Made by a program: the position numbers and the translations under genes. Shown here one piece after another: positions 62,788 through 64,000 of a stretch of 64,000 nt of DNA (the stretch's first letter is position 1; every line of letters starts with the position of its first letter). The stretch is from positions 1,116,001-1,180,000 of the forward strand of contig CAWKFM010000005.1 in assembly GCA_963849065.1 (NCBI GenBank). The letters are read 5' to 3'. A model generated the notes under the pieces. That model made no database searches and had not been told where the DNA came from. It worked only from the letters and a program-made list of their open reading frames with translations. The DNA is from TOLSYN sp963849065 (lineage in GTDB: Bacteria > Acidobacteriota > Terriglobia > Terriglobales > Acidobacteriaceae).

Positions 62788-63267
62788 CGGTCTGTCCTTT
62801 CTGGCTTGGCGCGTCCAGAGTGAGTCAGCAGTTCAGGTTCGGACGAAGAACCTGCCGGAAACGATTCCGCGAACAATCTCTGCTTCCATTATACGCCGCG
62901 TTGCTGCGACACGTACCGCACTGCAGCAATTGTCCGCTCGAGTAAGAGCCGTCCGGAGAAGATTTTCTTAGACGTGTGCCGTCTCGCACCGACCGGACAG
63001 CTCTCAAATCCAGAACTCAATCTTGATTACCATCTAAATCCGTAACATTACCGAAGTGCTTTACTGAAGTACTTCCATTTCGGTCACAGAACCAGTTTGG
63101 TTATTGCGTGACACTCCCAAATCGGTAGAATTCAAACAATCCAGAGCTGAAATGGAACATTTGACTTGTGCCGTTTCGGCACCCGAGTCGAAGTACGTCC
63201 CGCTTTTGGATCGAGTGTCTCAGTTTCTCTGTTTGTTGGCGCTCTGCGCATCCGAGGAGATTTTGCC
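62788..63267. other. Gap before the secreted Ig-like protein
   Basis: AT-richer, no gene seen. It should hold the promoter of the secreted protein starting near 63268, and I take it as the end of the accessory region. Confidence 0.45.
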
Positions 63268-64000
63268 TTGTCAACTGCAAGTTCGGTGGTTTCTCTTCGG
63301 GACAGATCAGCCCGGGCTCTGTTGAGCCCCACATCCAATTTCACTGCAAAATTGTTGATGGCGCTGGCCATGATGCTGATCGTCTGCGCTCCCGTGTGGG
63401 CCGCAGCCAGTCCCACTGTGACCACCTTGAGCGTCTTGCCGGGTGCGTCGGTTTCGACCGGCACGGTCCTGACATTTACGGCTACCGTGACATCGAACGG
63501 GATCCCTTTGACTGCCGGACTGGTGAAGTTCTGCGATATGGAGACGGCCACCTACTGCGAAGATAGTTCCCTGATCGGCAGTATTTGGCTGACCCGGAGC
63601 GGCGGCGCCACATTGTCAAAGCCGCTATCCTACGGCAATCACAGGATTCAGGCGGTGTTTCAGGGCACAAACTCCTACGCGACGAGTTCGTCATCGCTCA
63701 ATTCTATTCAAGTTCTAAACGGCACTCTGCCGACCACGACTTCCATCACCTATACGGATTATCTCGGGTACAGCGGGCTCAATGAGGTCCAGACCACCGT
63801 GGTTGGTTCCCCGACCACGGCCATTGCCGGCACCGTGGCTTACCTTGATATCAGCAACGACAACTACAGTCTTACGACATCGTCGCTCCCCACGGCGGCG
63901 AACGGGTTTAGCACGATGACACCGGTAGGCGGGGCGGTGGTCAGCGGGTCCTACTACACCGTGGCGGGTGACTTCAACAATGACGGCAACCTGGATTTTG
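63268..64000 (+). CDS. Large secreted Ig-like/VCBS-type protein, N-terminal part (runs off the edge)
   Basis: Open to the window end (244 codons). The start is probably TTG 63268, with GAGGAG eight bases before it; ATG 63358 or 63370 are alternatives. A hydrophobic stretch MALAMMLIVCAPVWAAA is the signal peptide. Two Ig-like units follow, with TFTATVTSNGIPLTAGLVKF, LSYGNHRIQAVFQGTNSYAT and the start of the next, and then GDFNNDGNLDF, the beginning of a VCBS/FG-GAP calcium-binding repeat. Such proteins are large surface or adhesion proteins of acidobacteria. Only the beginning is visible. Confidence 0.8.
   Translation, partial: MSTASSVVSLRDRSARALLSPTSNFTAKLLMALAMMLIVCAPVWAAASPTVTTLSVLPGASVSTGTVLTFTATVTSNGIPLTAGLVKFCDMETATYCEDSSLIGSIWLTRSGGATLSKPLSYGNHRIQAVFQGTNSYATSSSSLNSIQVLNGTLPTTTSITYTDYLGYSGLNEVQTTVVGSPTTAIAGTVAYLDISNDNYSLTTSSLPTAANGFSTMTPVGGAVVSGSYYTVAGDFNNDGNLDF

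Noticed and set aside
63168..63566. A plus-strand 132-codon frame
   Set aside because: Out of frame with the Ig-like protein, which has a signal peptide and domain repeats in the other frame.

Overview
The window looks like a chromosomal segment of a GC-rich acidobacterium, most likely class Terriglobia. This rests on the gene families present: a UPF0173 hydrolase, paired Hsp70-like proteins with a DUF2760 partner, an Lhr helicase, PII with GlnD, acidobacterial small zinc-ribbon proteins, a secreted Ig/VCBS-type protein and an interspersed palindromic repeat of acidobacterial type. No rRNA, CRISPR array, intact transposase or intact integrase was found.

Positions 1-46,816 are core chromosome, GC-rich and densely coded. 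In order: lysA (cut by the window edge), a rhodanese and a UPF0173 hydrolase; a 1 kb gene-free stretch holding a strongly structured, two-domain RNA candidate (about 2285-2957); beta-carbonic anhydrase, ispA, a receiver protein, xseB, a peptide-binding lipoprotein and anmK on the minus strand; two tandem paralogous unknowns; a minus-strand operon for a HybA/HybB-like iron-sulfur and quinone membrane module, a c-heme-type sensor kinase, a sigma-54 activator and an archaemetzincin-like protease; a Crp-family regulator with Crp-type dyads in front of its own gene and in front of that operon; acs; a phasin-like protein; DUF2760 plus two Hsp70-like proteins; tRNA-Ala, nadB, aroB, menG/ubiE, a CDF transporter, a hybrid histidine kinase, glnB-glnD, a palindromic repeat cluster, lhr, zwf-pgl and tRNA-Asn.

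Positions 46,817 to about 63,270 are an accessory region beginning exactly at the 3' end of tRNA-Asn. It is visibly less GC-rich, has long gaps, and mixes small intact genes with fossils: an integrase N-terminus fused to a DJ-1/PfpI tail, a SEC-C tail, a zincin-like N-terminus, and an ECF sigma factor joined to a RecQ fragment. Intact genes include a large PAS hybrid kinase, a LysW-like carrier, a metallophosphoesterase, an S1/P1 nuclease, HU and histone-H1-like DNA-binding proteins, a CPXCG protein, a UPF0149 protein and a tandem pair of related unknowns. The window ends inside a large secreted Ig-like/VCBS-type protein.

The most unusual item is the RNA at 2285-2957. It has two tandem domains, each closed by its own long-range stem (9 bp perfect; 11 bp with one G-U), and they share two conserved cores (18/22 and 25/29 identical). 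Domain 1 carries about 270 extra bases of hairpins. I could not assign it to a family I know.
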